64,000 bases of DNA from CAYIVF01 sp964366875. GTDB taxonomy: Bacteria > Patescibacteriota > Minisyncoccia > Minisyncoccales > Staskawiczbacteraceae. Below are positions 1-8,583 of the stretch, in pieces. The DNA lies in contig CAYIVF010000001.1 of assembly GCA_964366875.1 (NCBI GenBank), positions 1 through 64,000 on the forward strand, in the 5' to 3' direction. The notes beneath the pieces are model-generated. The model was not told where the DNA came from. It saw only the letters and a list, made by a program, of their open reading frames with translations, and searched no databases. Numbering within the stretch: position 1 is the first letter of the stretch; every line of letters begins with the position of its first letter. A program made the position numbers and the translations under genes.

Positions 1-30
1 ATATTATAAAACTTTCTAATTTTATAAAAA

Positions 31-606
31 ATGGAGGTTGTAAAGCAATCAAAACCAGCGCTAAATAAAGCTGTTTTGGCAATAAAAAAAGGAAAAGTAA
101 TAATTTGCCCAACAGATACTGTTTATGGATTTATTGCTGACGCAGCTAATAAAAAAGCAGTAGAAAAAATATTTAAGCTCAAAAAAAGGTCAAGGCAAAA
201 ACCCTTGCCTGTTTTTGTAAAAGATATAAAAATGACTCGAGACTTAGCAGTGATTGATAAAAATCAAAAAAGAATATTAAAAAGATACTGGCCGGGAAAA
301 TACACATTTGTTTTAAAAAGAAAGCACGGAACAAAGCTTTACGGAGTTGTAAAAGACACAATCGCCTTAAGGATTCCCAATTATAAATTTTTAAACGATT
401 TGTTAAAAAAAATAAACAAACCCTTGACGCAAACATCGGTGAACATCTCCGGCCAGCCATCTTTAATAAAAATAGCGGACATAATAAGCCAATTTGGAAG
501 GACGGGCCTTCCAATGCTCATAATAGACGCAGGTAATTTGCCAAAAAGAAAGCCGTCAGTCATAATTGATTTAACAAAAGATAAAAACAAAATTTTAAGA
601 AAATAA
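31..606 (+). CDS. tsaC: Threonylcarbamoyl-AMP synthase (Sua5/YciO/YrdC family)
   Basis: A 191-residue single YrdC-like domain, the short TsaC type without the C-terminal Sua5 extension. Family features visible are the N-terminal [14 protein letters not shown] segment (approximately residues 20-34), the basic [11 protein letters not shown] substrate-binding stretch, RIPNYKF and the TSVNISGQP motif. By family knowledge it makes threonylcarbamoyl-AMP from threonine, bicarbonate and ATP for t6A37 modification of ANN-decoding tRNAs in the cytosol. One base separates its stop from glyA, so the two are probably co-transcribed. The window begins only 30 bases upstream, so its promoter cannot be judged. 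A YciO-type paralogue of uncertain function is the alternative. Confidence 0.88.
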   Translation: MEVVKQSKPALNKAVLAIKKGKVIICPTDTVYGFIADAANKKAVEKIFKLKKRSRQKPLPVFVKDIKMTRDLAVIDKNQKRILKRYWPGKYTFVLKRKHGTKLYGVVKDTIALRIPNYKFLNDLLKKINKPLTQTSVNISGQPSLIKIADIISQFGRTGLPMLIIDAGNLPKRKPSVIIDLTKDKNKILRK

Positions 607-607
607 T

Positions 608-1852
608 ATGAAATTAAAAAAACAAGACCCGCAAATCGCAAAATTAATTGAATTGGAAACTGAAAGACAAAAAACATCTTTGGAAATGATTCCTTCGGAA
701 AATCATTGTTCGCCCAGAGTCCGGGAGGCCTTAGGTTCCATTTTGACCGATAAGTACGCAGAAGGATACCCGGGAAAAAGGTATTATGCTGGTCTAAAAT
801 ATTATGATATTTTAGAAGACTTGTGCCGAGATAGAGCAAAGAAATTATTTAAGGTAGCTCACGCTAATGTTCAGCCATATTCCGGTTCGCCAGCTAACGC
901 GGCGGTTTATATGGCAGTTTGCGAGCCAAAAGACACAATAATGGGTATGGCCTTGCCCATGGGCGGGCATTTAACTCACGGCTGGAAGGTTAATTTTTCT
1001 GCCAAGTTTTTTAATCCAATTCAGTACGGCGTTTATGAAAAAACAGGGCTTTTAAACTATGAAGAAATAGAAAAGTTAGCAAAAAAACACAAACCAAAAT
1101 TAATATTTGTGGGAGCTACAGCTTATCCCAGGATTTTTGATTGGAAAAGATTGGGTGAGATAGCAGACTCTGTGGGTGCCTACTTGGTAGCTGATATCGC
1201 TCATATAGCAGGATTAGTTGTCGGAGGCGCGCATCCGAGCCCTGTTCCTTATGTGCACATTGTTTCAACAACTACACACAAAACATTGCGCGGTCCGAGA
1301 GGAGGCATGATTATGGTAACTCAGAAAGGATTAGATAAAGACCCGGATTTAGCTAAAAAAGTTGATAAAGCCATATTCCCTGGTTTTCAAGGCGGGCCTC
1401 ATATGCACCAGATTGCCGCAATTGCGGTTTGCCTAAAAGAGGCATCTACTCTTACATTTAAAAAATATGCAAAACAGATTGTAAAAAACGCTAAGGCGTT
1501 AGCCCAAGAACTTAAAAAATATGGGTTTAATTTAGTTTCAGGGGGCACGGACAATCATTTAATTTTAGTTGATTTGAGGAATAAAAATATTGCGGGACCG
1601 GAAGCTCAGGATTTGTTGGAGGAGGCGGGGATTACGATTAATAAAAATAGCATTCCTTATGATCCTGCTCCGCCATTTAAGCCCTCGGGTATAAGAATGG
1701 GAACTCCGGCTATTACCACCAGAGGAATGAACGAAAAAGAAATGAAAAAAATCGGGGCATGGATAAACGAGGTTATTTCAAATCCAAAATCAGTAAAAAA
1801 GGTCAGAGAAGAAATCAAAAAGTTTTGTAAAAAATATCCGTTGCCCAAGTAA
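608..1852 (+). CDS. glyA: Serine hydroxymethyltransferase
   Basis: A 414-residue full-length PLP enzyme (family about 410-430). The N-terminal [11 protein letters not shown] segment matches the conserved SENF-like region, and the PLP-binding lysine lies in [14 protein letters not shown] (residues about 218-231). It interconverts serine plus tetrahydrofolate and glycine plus methylene-tetrahydrofolate, supplying one-carbon units for thymidylate and purines. It follows tsaC directly and ends just before a 24-bp hairpin that probably limits read-through. The C-terminus is complete, with the [13 protein letters not shown] motif. Confidence 0.96.
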   Translation: MKLKKQDPQIAKLIELETERQKTSLEMIPSENHCSPRVREALGSILTDKYAEGYPGKRYYAGLKYYDILEDLCRDRAKKLFKVAHANVQPYSGSPANAAVYMAVCEPKDTIMGMALPMGGHLTHGWKVNFSAKFFNPIQYGVYEKTGLLNYEEIEKLAKKHKPKLIFVGATAYPRIFDWKRLGEIADSVGAYLVADIAHIAGLVVGGAHPSPVPYVHIVSTTTHKTLRGPRGGMIMVTQKGLDKDPDLAKKVDKAIFPGFQGGPHMHQIAAIAVCLKEASTLTFKKYAKQIVKNAKALAQELKKYGFNLVSGGTDNHLILVDLRNKNIAGPEAQDLLEEAGITINKNSIPYDPAPPFKPSGIRMGTPAITTRGMNEKEMKKIGAWINEVISNPKSVKKVREEIKKFCKKYPLPK

Positions 1853-1860
1853 AATTATAT

Positions 1861-1936
1861 ATGCGGAAATAAGAATAATTTTTTGGACGCCTCGCCCACG
1901 GCCAGCCCGAACAAAAAATTATTTTTATTTCCGCAT
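1861..1936 (+). terminator. Large 24-bp stem-loop between glyA and the PAP2 gene
   Basis: Left arm 1861-1884 and right arm 1913-1936 are inverse complements over 24 bases with one difference, which is a G-U pair in RNA. The loop is the GC-rich segment 1885-1912. The left arm ends in a T run (1879-1884). It sits 8 bases after the glyA stop, so it may act as a terminator or mRNA 3' stabiliser. It is much longer than a usual intrinsic terminator and may be a small inserted palindrome. Confidence 0.7.
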
Positions 1937-1945
1937 AAAATCAAC

Positions 1946-2491
1946 GTGAACTTAGATTTATACTTATTTAATTTAATAAATGGACTTGCTGGCAGATGGT
2001 CTTGGTTAGACTACTTGGGAATGTTTTTTGCCGAATATTTTGAGTATTTTTTACTGGCTTTTTTGATTATCCTTATAGCAATAAATTTTAAAAAATACTG
2101 GCGAATGGTTTTTATCTCGCTAATTGCAGGAGTTGTTTCAAGATTTATTGTTGGTTCTGCTATAAGATTTTTATGGTTTAAGCCAAGGCCGTTTGTCTTT
2201 GAAAATTTTATCCCCCTTGTATTTCAAAACCCGGCTGAAGCGTCTTTTCCATCGGGCCATGCGCTTTTTTATTTCGCATTATCTGCTGTAATTTATCTTT
2301 ATAACAAAAAAATAGGCATCGCATTTTATGTTGCCAGCTTTCTTATTGCAATATCGCGCGTTTTTGTCGGCGTACACTGGCCGTCGGACATTTTAGCCGG
2401 AGCTATTATTGGCATATTAGTTGGTTTAGTTTTAAATAAAATTTTTAATAAATATGAAAATTATATTTTTAGGAGTAGGGGAGGCGTTTGA
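1946..2491 (+). CDS. PAP2-family membrane phosphatase (undecaprenyl-diphosphatase-like)
   Basis: A hydrophobic PAP2 protein with all three signature motifs: FKPRP (motif 1), ASFPSGHA (motif 2) and SRVFVGVHWPSD (motif 3), between five or six membrane spans. Family members dephosphorylate lipid diphosphates such as undecaprenyl-PP, recycling the carrier used for peptidoglycan and polysaccharides. The frame is open from a TTG at 1883, but that codon lies inside the preceding hairpin, so the GTG at 1946 (181 residues) is preferred; neither has a clear ribosome site. The 3' end overlaps the next gene by 38 bases, suggesting coupling. Confidence 0.85.
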   Translation: MNLDLYLFNLINGLAGRWSWLDYLGMFFAEYFEYFLLAFLIILIAINFKKYWRMVFISLIAGVVSRFIVGSAIRFLWFKPRPFVFENFIPLVFQNPAEASFPSGHALFYFALSAVIYLYNKKIGIAFYVASFLIAISRVFVGVHWPSDILAGAIIGILVGLVLNKIFNKYENYIFRSRGGV

Positions 2492-3200
2492 TGAAAATAT
2501 TCCAAATAATTCGCATTTAATTATTACAGAAAAGACAAAACTACTTTTAGATTGCGGTTTTAATATTCCGCAACAATTGTGGAAGTTTAACGAGAGCCCC
2601 AATTTTTTAGATGCTATTTATATCAGTCATCAGCACGCAGATCATTACTTTGGTTTGCCAGCAGTATTTTTGAGAATGTGGGAAGGCGGCAGAGAAAGGG
2701 ATTTAACCGTGATTTGTCAAAAAGGATTAAAAGATTCATTCCAAGATTTTATGGATTATGCCTATAAGGATTTTATAAAAAAATTTAAATACAAAATTAA
2801 TCTAATAGAATCTAAAGAGGACGAAACAGTTGAATTTAATGACCTTAAATTGTCTTTTACAAAAACAGTGCATTCCGGAGAAAATCTAGCTGTAAAAATA
2901 AGCGATGGTAAAAATATTATGGCTTATGGCGGAGATGGATCACCAATAGCCGGCAGTGATTTTTATAAAGATTTAGATTTACTTATTTTAGAAACTTATT
3001 TATACGATAAGGAAGTTATCGGACATTCTTCAATAGTTTCTGCAATTTCTTTCGCAGAAAAAAATAATGTAAAATATTTAGCGCTTACGCATATCAACAG
3101 AGATTTTAGAAAGAATGATTTGTCTAAAATTAGAGATAAAATAACAAGCGACAAAGTAAAGATTATAATGCCCGAACCATTAGACGAGTATAATCTATAA
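2454..3200 (+). CDS. MBL-fold metallo-hydrolase (RNase Z-like)
   Basis: A 248-residue metallo-beta-lactamase-fold protein. It starts with the MKIIFLGVGEA beta strand and carries the zinc motif SHQHADH (HxHxDH), then a histidine in KTVHSGENLA, an aspartate in YGGDGSP and a histidine in LALTHIN. The layout resembles the tRNase Z/ElaC group, but the flexible exosite arm is not obvious, so another hydrolase of the fold is possible. Its start overlaps the PAP2 gene. A strong terminator follows at 3206-3228. Confidence 0.8.
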   Translation: MKIIFLGVGEAFDENIPNNSHLIITEKTKLLLDCGFNIPQQLWKFNESPNFLDAIYISHQHADHYFGLPAVFLRMWEGGRERDLTVICQKGLKDSFQDFMDYAYKDFIKKFKYKINLIESKEDETVEFNDLKLSFTKTVHSGENLAVKISDGKNIMAYGGDGSPIAGSDFYKDLDLLILETYLYDKEVIGHSSIVSAISFAEKNNVKYLALTHINRDFRKNDLSKIRDKITSDKVKIIMPEPLDEYNL

Positions 3201-3205
3201 AAAAA

Positions 3206-3228
3206 GCGAGGTCAAAACCTCGCCTTTT
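3206..3228 (+). terminator. Intrinsic terminator after the MBL hydrolase
   Basis: Perfect 7-bp stem GCGAGGT/ACCTCGC with a CAAA loop, followed by CTTTTTG. The A run on the other side means it may also serve the minus-strand gene ending at 3237. Confidence 0.9.
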
Positions 3229-3236
3229 TGTCATGA

Positions 3237-3788
3237 TTATGCTTTTTCAGGTTTTACTAAATTCAAAAATTCATTAACATTTTTAGAAAGCCGAATATGG
3301 TATAATGTTTTTTGGTTGAAGCTAAATGGATTTGTTTTTCGTTCTATTTTATAAATATGAGGAGCAAAACCTAAAGAAACAATCATTCGGTAAAAATCAT
3401 TTGCTAGCTTTGGAATTATAGTGGTGAATATCATCATTTTGTATCCTCTATCATTATAAACAGAACCATCTGTTTCGATTAATCCCTTTAAACATTCAAT
3501 CTTATATCTATTATTTTCTTTTATCCAATTTGGGACAGAGGCATTTTGCGTAAACTTCGATCCTTTTCCATTTTTCCATGGAATAATTTTTTCTAAATAA
3601 TTTGAATGGACGCTTATATCTAAATAATTTTCTTTTCTATCAACGATGCTTACTTTATTATCTGGTAGCAGTAATTTTAAAGAATTTAAAATCCTCTGTA
3701 TCAAAAGAGGATATTTTTTATCACACGTAATTCTAAGACGGATGGCACGTCCGTTTGGATTTGAAAGATTACCATCGCCCAAAGCCAA
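3237..3788 (-). CDS. Free-standing LAGLIDADG homing-endonuclease-like protein, start unclear
   Basis: Two LAGLIDADG-type helices are visible: LALGDGNLS at the N-terminus and LKGLIETDGSVY near residue 100. In homing endonucleases these carry the metal-binding acidic residues. The first helix actually begins upstream of the only accepted start codon (TTG at 3788). The frame stays open to 3848 and reads YIIG immediately before, so the real start is upstream (for example CTG at 3809) or the 5' end has been lost. No splicing blocks (intein A, B, F, G) are seen, so this is not an intein. Possibly a decaying mobile endonuclease, or a WhiA-like or intron-derived relic. It lies between a terminator and an unusual palindromic region. 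Confidence 0.65.
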   Translation of the reverse strand: MALGDGNLSNPNGRAIRLRITCDKKYPLLIQRILNSLKLLLPDNKVSIVDRKENYLDISVHSNYLEKIIPWKNGKGSKFTQNASVPNWIKENNRYKIECLKGLIETDGSVYNDRGYKMMIFTTIIPKLANDFYRMIVSLGFAPHIYKIERKTNPFSFNQKTLYHIRLSKNVNEFLNLVKPEKA

Positions 3789-3882
3789 ACCTATAATATA
3801 AGATTGCAGTTCTTTATTTGGGTTAAGGGTTTTGCAATTCTGGTGTCTTTATTTTACCAAGCTCGCACCTATTTTCAAAATC

Positions 3883-4066
3883 GCTGAGTGAATCAGCCCC
3901 ACCACCGCTCGCTCCGCTCGCGTGTCCCGCAAAAAATGTTCTCCGCTTTTTTGATTTGCGCGCGACCGATTTTTTCTAAAAGGATGAGAACATTTTTGCG
4001 GGACTCTGCCCTCAATGAATCGGGCAGGTGGCGGGGCTTCAATGCGGACTCGGTTTTGCCAAAACT
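3883..4066. repeat. GC-rich long imperfect palindrome in a non-coding gap
   Basis: Inner arms 3924-3943 and 3986-4004 are inverted repeats of about 19-20 bases differing by one A/T. Outer arms 3895-3905 and 4028-4038 match 10 of 11 bases. The stretch is much richer in GC than the surroundings and has no convincing reading frame. It looks like a structured foreign element or REP/MITE-like insertion between the LAGLIDADG gene and the ABC operon. Confidence 0.55.
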
Positions 4067-4125
4067 ATCTTTGGGGAGGAAAAGGATTTCACAAAACCTC
4101 GGCTGATTTTTTGGTGGTGGTTTCC

Positions 4126-4166
4126 GCCCGCCCGCAGGAGGGGTCTGGGGAGGAATGCGGGCGGGC
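4126..4166. repeat. 11-bp GC-rich hairpin downstream of the ABC operon
   Basis: Perfect inverted repeat GCCCGCCCGCA (4126-4136) and TGCGGGCGGGC (4156-4166) with a 19-base loop. It lies 38 bases past the stop of the minus-strand ATPase gene, but no T run follows on that strand. It is more like a stabilising hairpin or repeat than a classic terminator. Confidence 0.6.
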
Positions 4167-4203
4167 TTCCGTTTCGGATTTTTGAGCGGCGGATTTTGCC
4201 AAT

Positions 4204-4953
4204 CTAAAAAAGATTTAGCTTGTCTTGCATTTCTTTCAGAATTTTTGTCTGAAGCGCAACAAAGTTTTGAGCAGTTCTTTCTCTCGGCTTCGGCATATCA
4301 ACCGCATAACTTTCTAAAATTTGTCCTGGTCTTTTCGACATAAGTAAAATTCTGTCGCTCATATATACCGCTTCCTCAATATCGTGAGTTACCATAAGCA
4401 CGGTTGTTTTCTCTTTACTCAAAACTTTTTGCGCTTCTTCTTGTAGTCGTCTTTTGGTTAATTCGTCGAGCGAACCAAATGGTTCGTCAAGCAAAAGCAG
4501 GTCGGGAAGATTTACTAATGCTCGTGCAAGCGAAACTCTTTGTGCCATTCCGCCAGATAACTGATTTGGATAAGCATTTGCAAATTGTTTTAGATCAAGC
4601 AAGTTTAACAATTCATCTATTTGGCCTGACGATTTACCACTTTCCGAATATAGGCCAAAAGCAATATTTTCTCTGACCGATAACCACGGCAAAAGTCTTG
4701 GTTCTTGAAATGCAATACCGCAGTCTCTTTCGGGCATTTTGACGATTCGCTCACCCAAAACTATCTTTCCGTCAAAATTCGAGTCTAAACCGGAAATAAG
4801 GCGTAATAAGGTACTTTTGCCGCAACCGCTTGGTCCTAAAATACAAACAAACTCTCCAGCTTTAATGTCCATGTTAATTTTACCCAACGCCTGAAGCGGT
4901 TGTCGGTCATGGAAAGTTTTATCTCGTAATTCAATTGTAAGCGGTTTTGACAT
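4204..4953 (-). CDS. ABC transporter ATPase, sulfonate/nitrate/taurine type
   Basis: A 249-residue ABC ATPase with every motif: Walker A GPSGCGKST (about 39-47), Q-loop AFQEPRLLPW, signature LSGGMAQRVSLARA, Walker B LLLLDEPFGSLDE and H-loop VTHDIEEA. The EPRLLPW and EEAVYMSDRI segments are typical of the SsuB/TauB/NrtD branch. It powers import with the permease and binding protein encoded just upstream (1- and 3-base gaps), forming a classic three-gene operon. The substrate (aliphatic sulfonate, taurine, nitrate or a thiamine precursor) cannot be fixed from sequence. Confidence 0.93.
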   Translation of the reverse strand: MSKPLTIELRDKTFHDRQPLQALGKINMDIKAGEFVCILGPSGCGKSTLLRLISGLDSNFDGKIVLGERIVKMPERDCGIAFQEPRLLPWLSVRENIAFGLYSESGKSSGQIDELLNLLDLKQFANAYPNQLSGGMAQRVSLARALVNLPDLLLLDEPFGSLDELTKRRLQEEAQKVLSKEKTTVLMVTHDIEEAVYMSDRILLMSKRPGQILESYAVDMPKPRERTAQNFVALQTKILKEMQDKLNLF

Positions 4954-4954
4954 A

Positions 4955-5731
4955 TTATTTTCCTTGAAAAACTGTTCTCCACTTGGTCAATTCTTTTTCA
5001 ATCGCAACCAAAACCATATCCGAAAGTTTACCCAATATCCCGATTGTTATAATACCCACAAACAAATCATCGGGACGTGAGAAATTGCGCGAATCCCAAA
5101 TCAACCACCCCAAACCTTTTGATGAAGCGATAACCTCGGCGGCGATAAGTAAAATCCACGATAAGCCAAGCGCGATTCTCATGCCTGTAAAAATATGAGG
5201 AGTTGCCGAAGGCAACAAAACTTTTTTGATAAGTTCTTTGTTGGGCTTTCGCAACACATGAGCAACATCAACCAATTTTTGGTCGGTTGAACGAATGCCT
5301 TGAACAGTATTGAGATATACAACAACAAATGAGGCAATGATAATCAATCCAATTTTTGAAGCCTCACCAATTCCAAGAAGAATAATCAAAAGTGGAATCC
5401 ATGCGATAGGAGGAATAGGAGCTAAAAATTGAATTGTTGGGGCAAACAACTTTTCCGCAAATTTTGATGTTCCCACTATCACGCCGAGCGAAAGCCCAAT
5501 CAAAGTTCCAACAGCAAAACCAAGAACCAATCTATAAAGACTTACCAACGAATGAACAAGCAATTCCCCGCTTATTGCCAAATCGAAGAAGTCCCTCACG
5601 ACTTGCGAGGGGCTTGCAATAAGCGTGTTAGGCAATAATCCCGATCTTACGCTCCATTCCCACGCAACTAGCAAAATGACCGGAATGATAAGCGGGAGTA
5701 TGATTTTCTGTTTTGCAGAAATTGTTGACAT
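4955..5731 (-). CDS. ABC transporter permease, SsuC/TauC-like
   Basis: A 258-residue integral membrane protein with about six spans and a BPD-transport inner-membrane signature: the coupling EAA-type loop DVAHVLRKPNKELIKKVLLP, followed by IFTGMRIALGLSW. Its N-terminal AWEWSVRSGLLPNTLIASPSQV is typical of nitrate/sulfonate/taurine permeases. It pairs with the ATPase (4204-4953) and the binding protein (5735-6682). Such importers are not usual in highly reduced CPR genomes, which supports acquisition by transfer (inference). Confidence 0.92.
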   Translation of the reverse strand: MSTISAKQKIILPLIIPVILLVAWEWSVRSGLLPNTLIASPSQVVRDFFDLAISGELLVHSLVSLYRLVLGFAVGTLIGLSLGVIVGTSKFAEKLFAPTIQFLAPIPPIAWIPLLIILLGIGEASKIGLIIIASFVVVYLNTVQGIRSTDQKLVDVAHVLRKPNKELIKKVLLPSATPHIFTGMRIALGLSWILLIAAEVIASSKGLGWLIWDSRNFSRPDDLFVGIITIGILGKLSDMVLVAIEKELTKWRTVFQGK

Positions 5732-5734
5732 AAT

Positions 5735-6682
5735 TTAGCGTACATAAATAAGGTCTGATGCATTTATCTTGTTCTTAATCAATCCGATACTTTGCAAAAA
5801 ATCTGCTTTCGCTTGAATGTCAGCAATTTCTTTTTGACCGATTGCTGGAGTAAAATCATGTTTCGGCCAAGCGAGTTGTACAACATCAAGCGTCAATCCT
5901 AATTCTTGCGCTACAATTTTTTGTGCTTCGCTCGGATTAGCAACAATCCACTGTTGGGCTTTTCCAATAACATCAAGTAAATCATTAACTAACTTTGGAT
6001 TTTCTTTAACCAGTTTACCGCGAGCAACTGCTACGCTTTGGATAAAGATTTCGCTACCAGCAAGAGATTCGGCTTTTCCAGCAACTTGTTCTTGCTGTGG
6101 GAAAGGCGGCCATACAGCCCAAGCGTCAACAGAATTGGACTCGAAAGCCGCTTTCGCGTCTGGCGGCACCATATCAACAACTTGCACATCATTGGCTGTA
6201 AGGCCATTTTTATTCAAAACGTCCATTAAGCCTTGATGAGCACTTGTGCCAGCCAAGACAGCAATTTTCTTGCCACGCAAATCTTTGACACTTTTGATAG
6301 AAGAATTTTTGTGAACGATAATTTCTTGAGTTAGGAAAACTCCTGCGCCAACAATTTTAATATCAATGCCCGCCGCCCTTCCCACAATTGCCGGAGCTTC
6401 TGCCTCAAAGACCATATCTACTCTATCAGTAGCAAAGGATTCGTTAATCGGCGGTAACGATTGAAATTCCATGTATCCAACCGTCGCTCCGTATCTTTTG
6501 GCAACTTCCTCAAACCAGCCTTTGTTTTTCGCAACCAAGTACGGCGCGTAATCCACCGCTTTTGAAAAACTACCCAGCCTAATTTCCGAAACGCCAGAAT
6601 TGGACTGCTCACGGGTCATAAAATAGCCCGCAATAACGACCACGACAACAACGCCTACCAAAATCAAAATTTTTTTATTCAT
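5735..6682 (-). CDS. ABC transporter substrate-binding protein, SsuA/NMT1 type
   Basis: A periplasmic-binding-protein fold of the SsuA/TauA/NMT1 family: RLGSFSKAVDYAPYLVAKNKGWF at the N-terminus, then ESFATDRVDMVFEAEAPAIV and LRGKKIAVLAGTSAHQGL. The N-terminus is a single hydrophobic anchor after MNKK, with no lipobox cysteine, so it is probably tethered by its signal anchor. The frame is open to an ATG at 6706, only two bases past the tRNA-Leu 3' end, but the hydrophobic anchor fits a start at 6682. There is no room for a promoter after the tRNA, so the operon is probably read through from the tRNA. Confidence 0.9.
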   Translation of the reverse strand: MNKKILILVGVVVVVVIAGYFMTREQSNSGVSEIRLGSFSKAVDYAPYLVAKNKGWFEEVAKRYGATVGYMEFQSLPPINESFATDRVDMVFEAEAPAIVGRAAGIDIKIVGAGVFLTQEIIVHKNSSIKSVKDLRGKKIAVLAGTSAHQGLMDVLNKNGLTANDVQVVDMVPPDAKAAFESNSVDAWAVWPPFPQQEQVAGKAESLAGSEIFIQSVAVARGKLVKENPKLVNDLLDVIGKAQQWIVANPSEAQKIVAQELGLTLDVVQLAWPKHDFTPAIGQKEIADIQAKADFLQSIGLIKNKINASDLIYVR

Positions 6683-6708
6683 AATAATTGAGTAGTTAAG
6701 TTCCATTC

Positions 6709-6795
6709 TGGTGCCGAGGGAGGGAGTTGAACCCTCAAGAGCTTACGCTCACGGCATTTTGAGTGCCGCATGTTTGCCAGTTTCATCACCCCGGC
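6709..6795 (-). tRNA. tRNA-Leu (anticodon CAA), CCA end encoded
   Basis: An 87-base cloverleaf read on the minus strand: acceptor GCCGGGG pairs with CCTCGGC, then A and an encoded CCA. The anticodon loop is CTCAAAA, giving CAA for UUG leucine codons. It has a long type II variable arm built on GAGC/GCTC and a TTCAACT T-loop. The ABC operon begins directly after its 3' end, and tRNA 3' ends are common integration points. Confidence 0.95.
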
Positions 6796-6837
6796 ATTAT
6801 TTGTCTTATTTTATCACATTTTTGAGTAATTTTCAAG

Positions 6838-8583
6838 TTATTCCCACGAGGCGTCGATTATTTTTTCCGGAAACTTTTCCGCTATTTTTTTAAAATTACT
6901 GCAAGATATTCTATGCAAAACAGCGGCCCTGTGCTGGGAAAGATATGCTTTGACCTTGTCTCCGGGCTGAGGATTGCAGCATTTAGCAATGTGCACCATC
7001 ATTCCCTTTTGCCCGGCTAAATATATTTGCCTTACTTTACCTTTTTTGATTCTTTGCTTTTCTTCCTGTCTTTTCTTTGAAGCCTCGGAAATCTCTGTAA
7101 TCTTTCTTCGTATAAAACCGGGTAAGGGAAATCTAAAGCCCGATTCATCTTCCGAGGTTAATCTTCTTATGTGTGATTTTGCTAGAGATGTCTTAACAAA
7201 TCTTAGCCAATCCTTAGATGGATTTTTGTTTTTATTTATAGAAACCTCTACAATATCCCCGTTTTCTAAAACATGGTTGAGCTGTACTATCTTACCTCCG
7301 ATTTTTGCAAATTCGCAGTGGTTGCCTATTTCTGAATGCACGGCATAAGCAAAATCAACCGCAGTTGACCCTTTTGGCAGAGCAATAACATCTCCTTTTG
7401 GAGTGAAGGTAAAAACTTGATTTTTGAAGAAGTCAATTTTGAAAGTTTTCCAAAATTCAGGTACATTTTTTACCCATTCAAAATCTTTGTCTTCTCTTTT
7501 AAGGTCTATATTTTCTTTATAAGACCAGTGCGCGCAGATGCCGTATTCCGCTTCTTTTTGCATTTGCTCGGTTCTGATTTGTATTTCTGTTATTTCTCCT
7601 CCTTGGCAAAAAACAGTCGTGTGCAATGAGCGGTAGCCATTGGGTTTTGGCTTGGCAATGTAATCATTTATCTCTTCTGAAATCGGCTGGCAGTGCTTAT
7701 GGATTATTCCAAGAATCCTATAACAGCTTTGAATGTCTGGGACTATTATTCTTAAAGCCAGTAAGTCGTGGATTTTATCAAAATTCATATTATGCGTCAG
7801 AAGTTTTCTATAGGTGCTCCAATATGATTTTGCCCGGTAGTTTATATCTAAAAATCCGACTCTTTCTTTTTTTAAGATTTTTTTCAGGCGGGGGATGAAT
7901 TTTTTAAGATATTTTTCTCTTTCTTCGTATTGCTCTTTGATATTCTCTTTTAACCATTTGAATCTGTTCGGGAGCATGCGAGAAAAGGCCGCATCTTCAA
8001 GATTTCTTCTTATTTCGCTTAAACCCAGTCGGTTGGCTATTGGCACAAAAATTTGCAGAGTTTCGAAGGAATATAATTTTTGCTGGTCTTCCGGGAGATA
8101 TTGCAAAAAGTTTAATCCGTCTAACCTTGATACAAGCTCTATTAAAACCACTCTTAAATCTCCAGCAATGGCCAAAAACATTTTTTTTAGGTTTTCTAAC
8201 TTCTCTCGGGTAAGCGTCTTTCTGTTTTTTATGTTAATTGCCAAAGAATAGCGGACTTTGCCAAGTTCTGAAATTTTTTCTATCAGTCGGCCGATTTCTT
8301 TGCCAAATTTTTTTTCTATCGTTTGCATTTCAATCTTTTTTATGGAATCGGGAATGTCGTCTACTACGTCATGCAGTATTCCAAAAGCGACTGTTACGGG
8401 GTCAAGTTCCATCTTATCCAGCATTAAAGCCACTCTTGCGGCGTGATGGATATAGTTTTCTCCGGAAAGCCGGAATTTTTCTTTGTACGCTTCCTCGGCA
8501 AACTCAAAAGCCTCCTCAATCAGTTTGGGATTCTGGCTTCTTTCCGCCAGCCGGCGGATTATTTTCTGTATGTCGTTTGCCAT
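6838..8583 (-). CDS. RelA/SpoT-family (p)ppGpp synthetase/hydrolase
   Basis: A 581-residue long-RSH protein. Domain order: HD hydrolase (YIHHAARVA near 43-51, ILHDVVDD near 70), synthetase (LLALRIIVPD, KPKPNGYRSLHTTV, EIQIRTEQM), TGS (VFTFTPKGDVIALPKGST) and a zinc-finger-like C-terminal domain (IAKCCNPQPGD with a final HRISC). The usual hydrolase HDxxED is HDVVDD, which keeps acidic chemistry. The C-terminal ACT domain is missing, so it is shorter than the 700-740 residue norm. It makes and/or degrades the stringent-response alarmone. The start overlaps the topA stop by 25 bases. Confidence 0.93.
   Translation of the reverse strand: MANDIQKIIRRLAERSQNPKLIEEAFEFAEEAYKEKFRLSGENYIHHAARVALMLDKMELDPVTVAFGILHDVVDDIPDSIKKIEMQTIEKKFGKEIGRLIEKISELGKVRYSLAINIKNRKTLTREKLENLKKMFLAIAGDLRVVLIELVSRLDGLNFLQYLPEDQQKLYSFETLQIFVPIANRLGLSEIRRNLEDAAFSRMLPNRFKWLKENIKEQYEEREKYLKKFIPRLKKILKKERVGFLDINYRAKSYWSTYRKLLTHNMNFDKIHDLLALRIIVPDIQSCYRILGIIHKHCQPISEEINDYIAKPKPNGYRSLHTTVFCQGGEITEIQIRTEQMQKEAEYGICAHWSYKENIDLKREDKDFEWVKNVPEFWKTFKIDFFKNQVFTFTPKGDVIALPKGSTAVDFAYAVHSEIGNHCEFAKIGGKIVQLNHVLENGDIVEVSINKNKNPSKDWLRFVKTSLAKSHIRRLTSEDESGFRFPLPGFIRRKITEISEASKKRQEEKQRIKKGKVRQIYLAGQKGMMVHIAKCCNPQPGDKVKAYLSQHRAAVLHRISCSNFKKIAEKFPEKIIDASWE

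Noticed and set aside
3237..3848. Intein or group I intron product
   Set aside because: No splicing blocks and no interrupted host gene on either side; only the endonuclease helices are visible.
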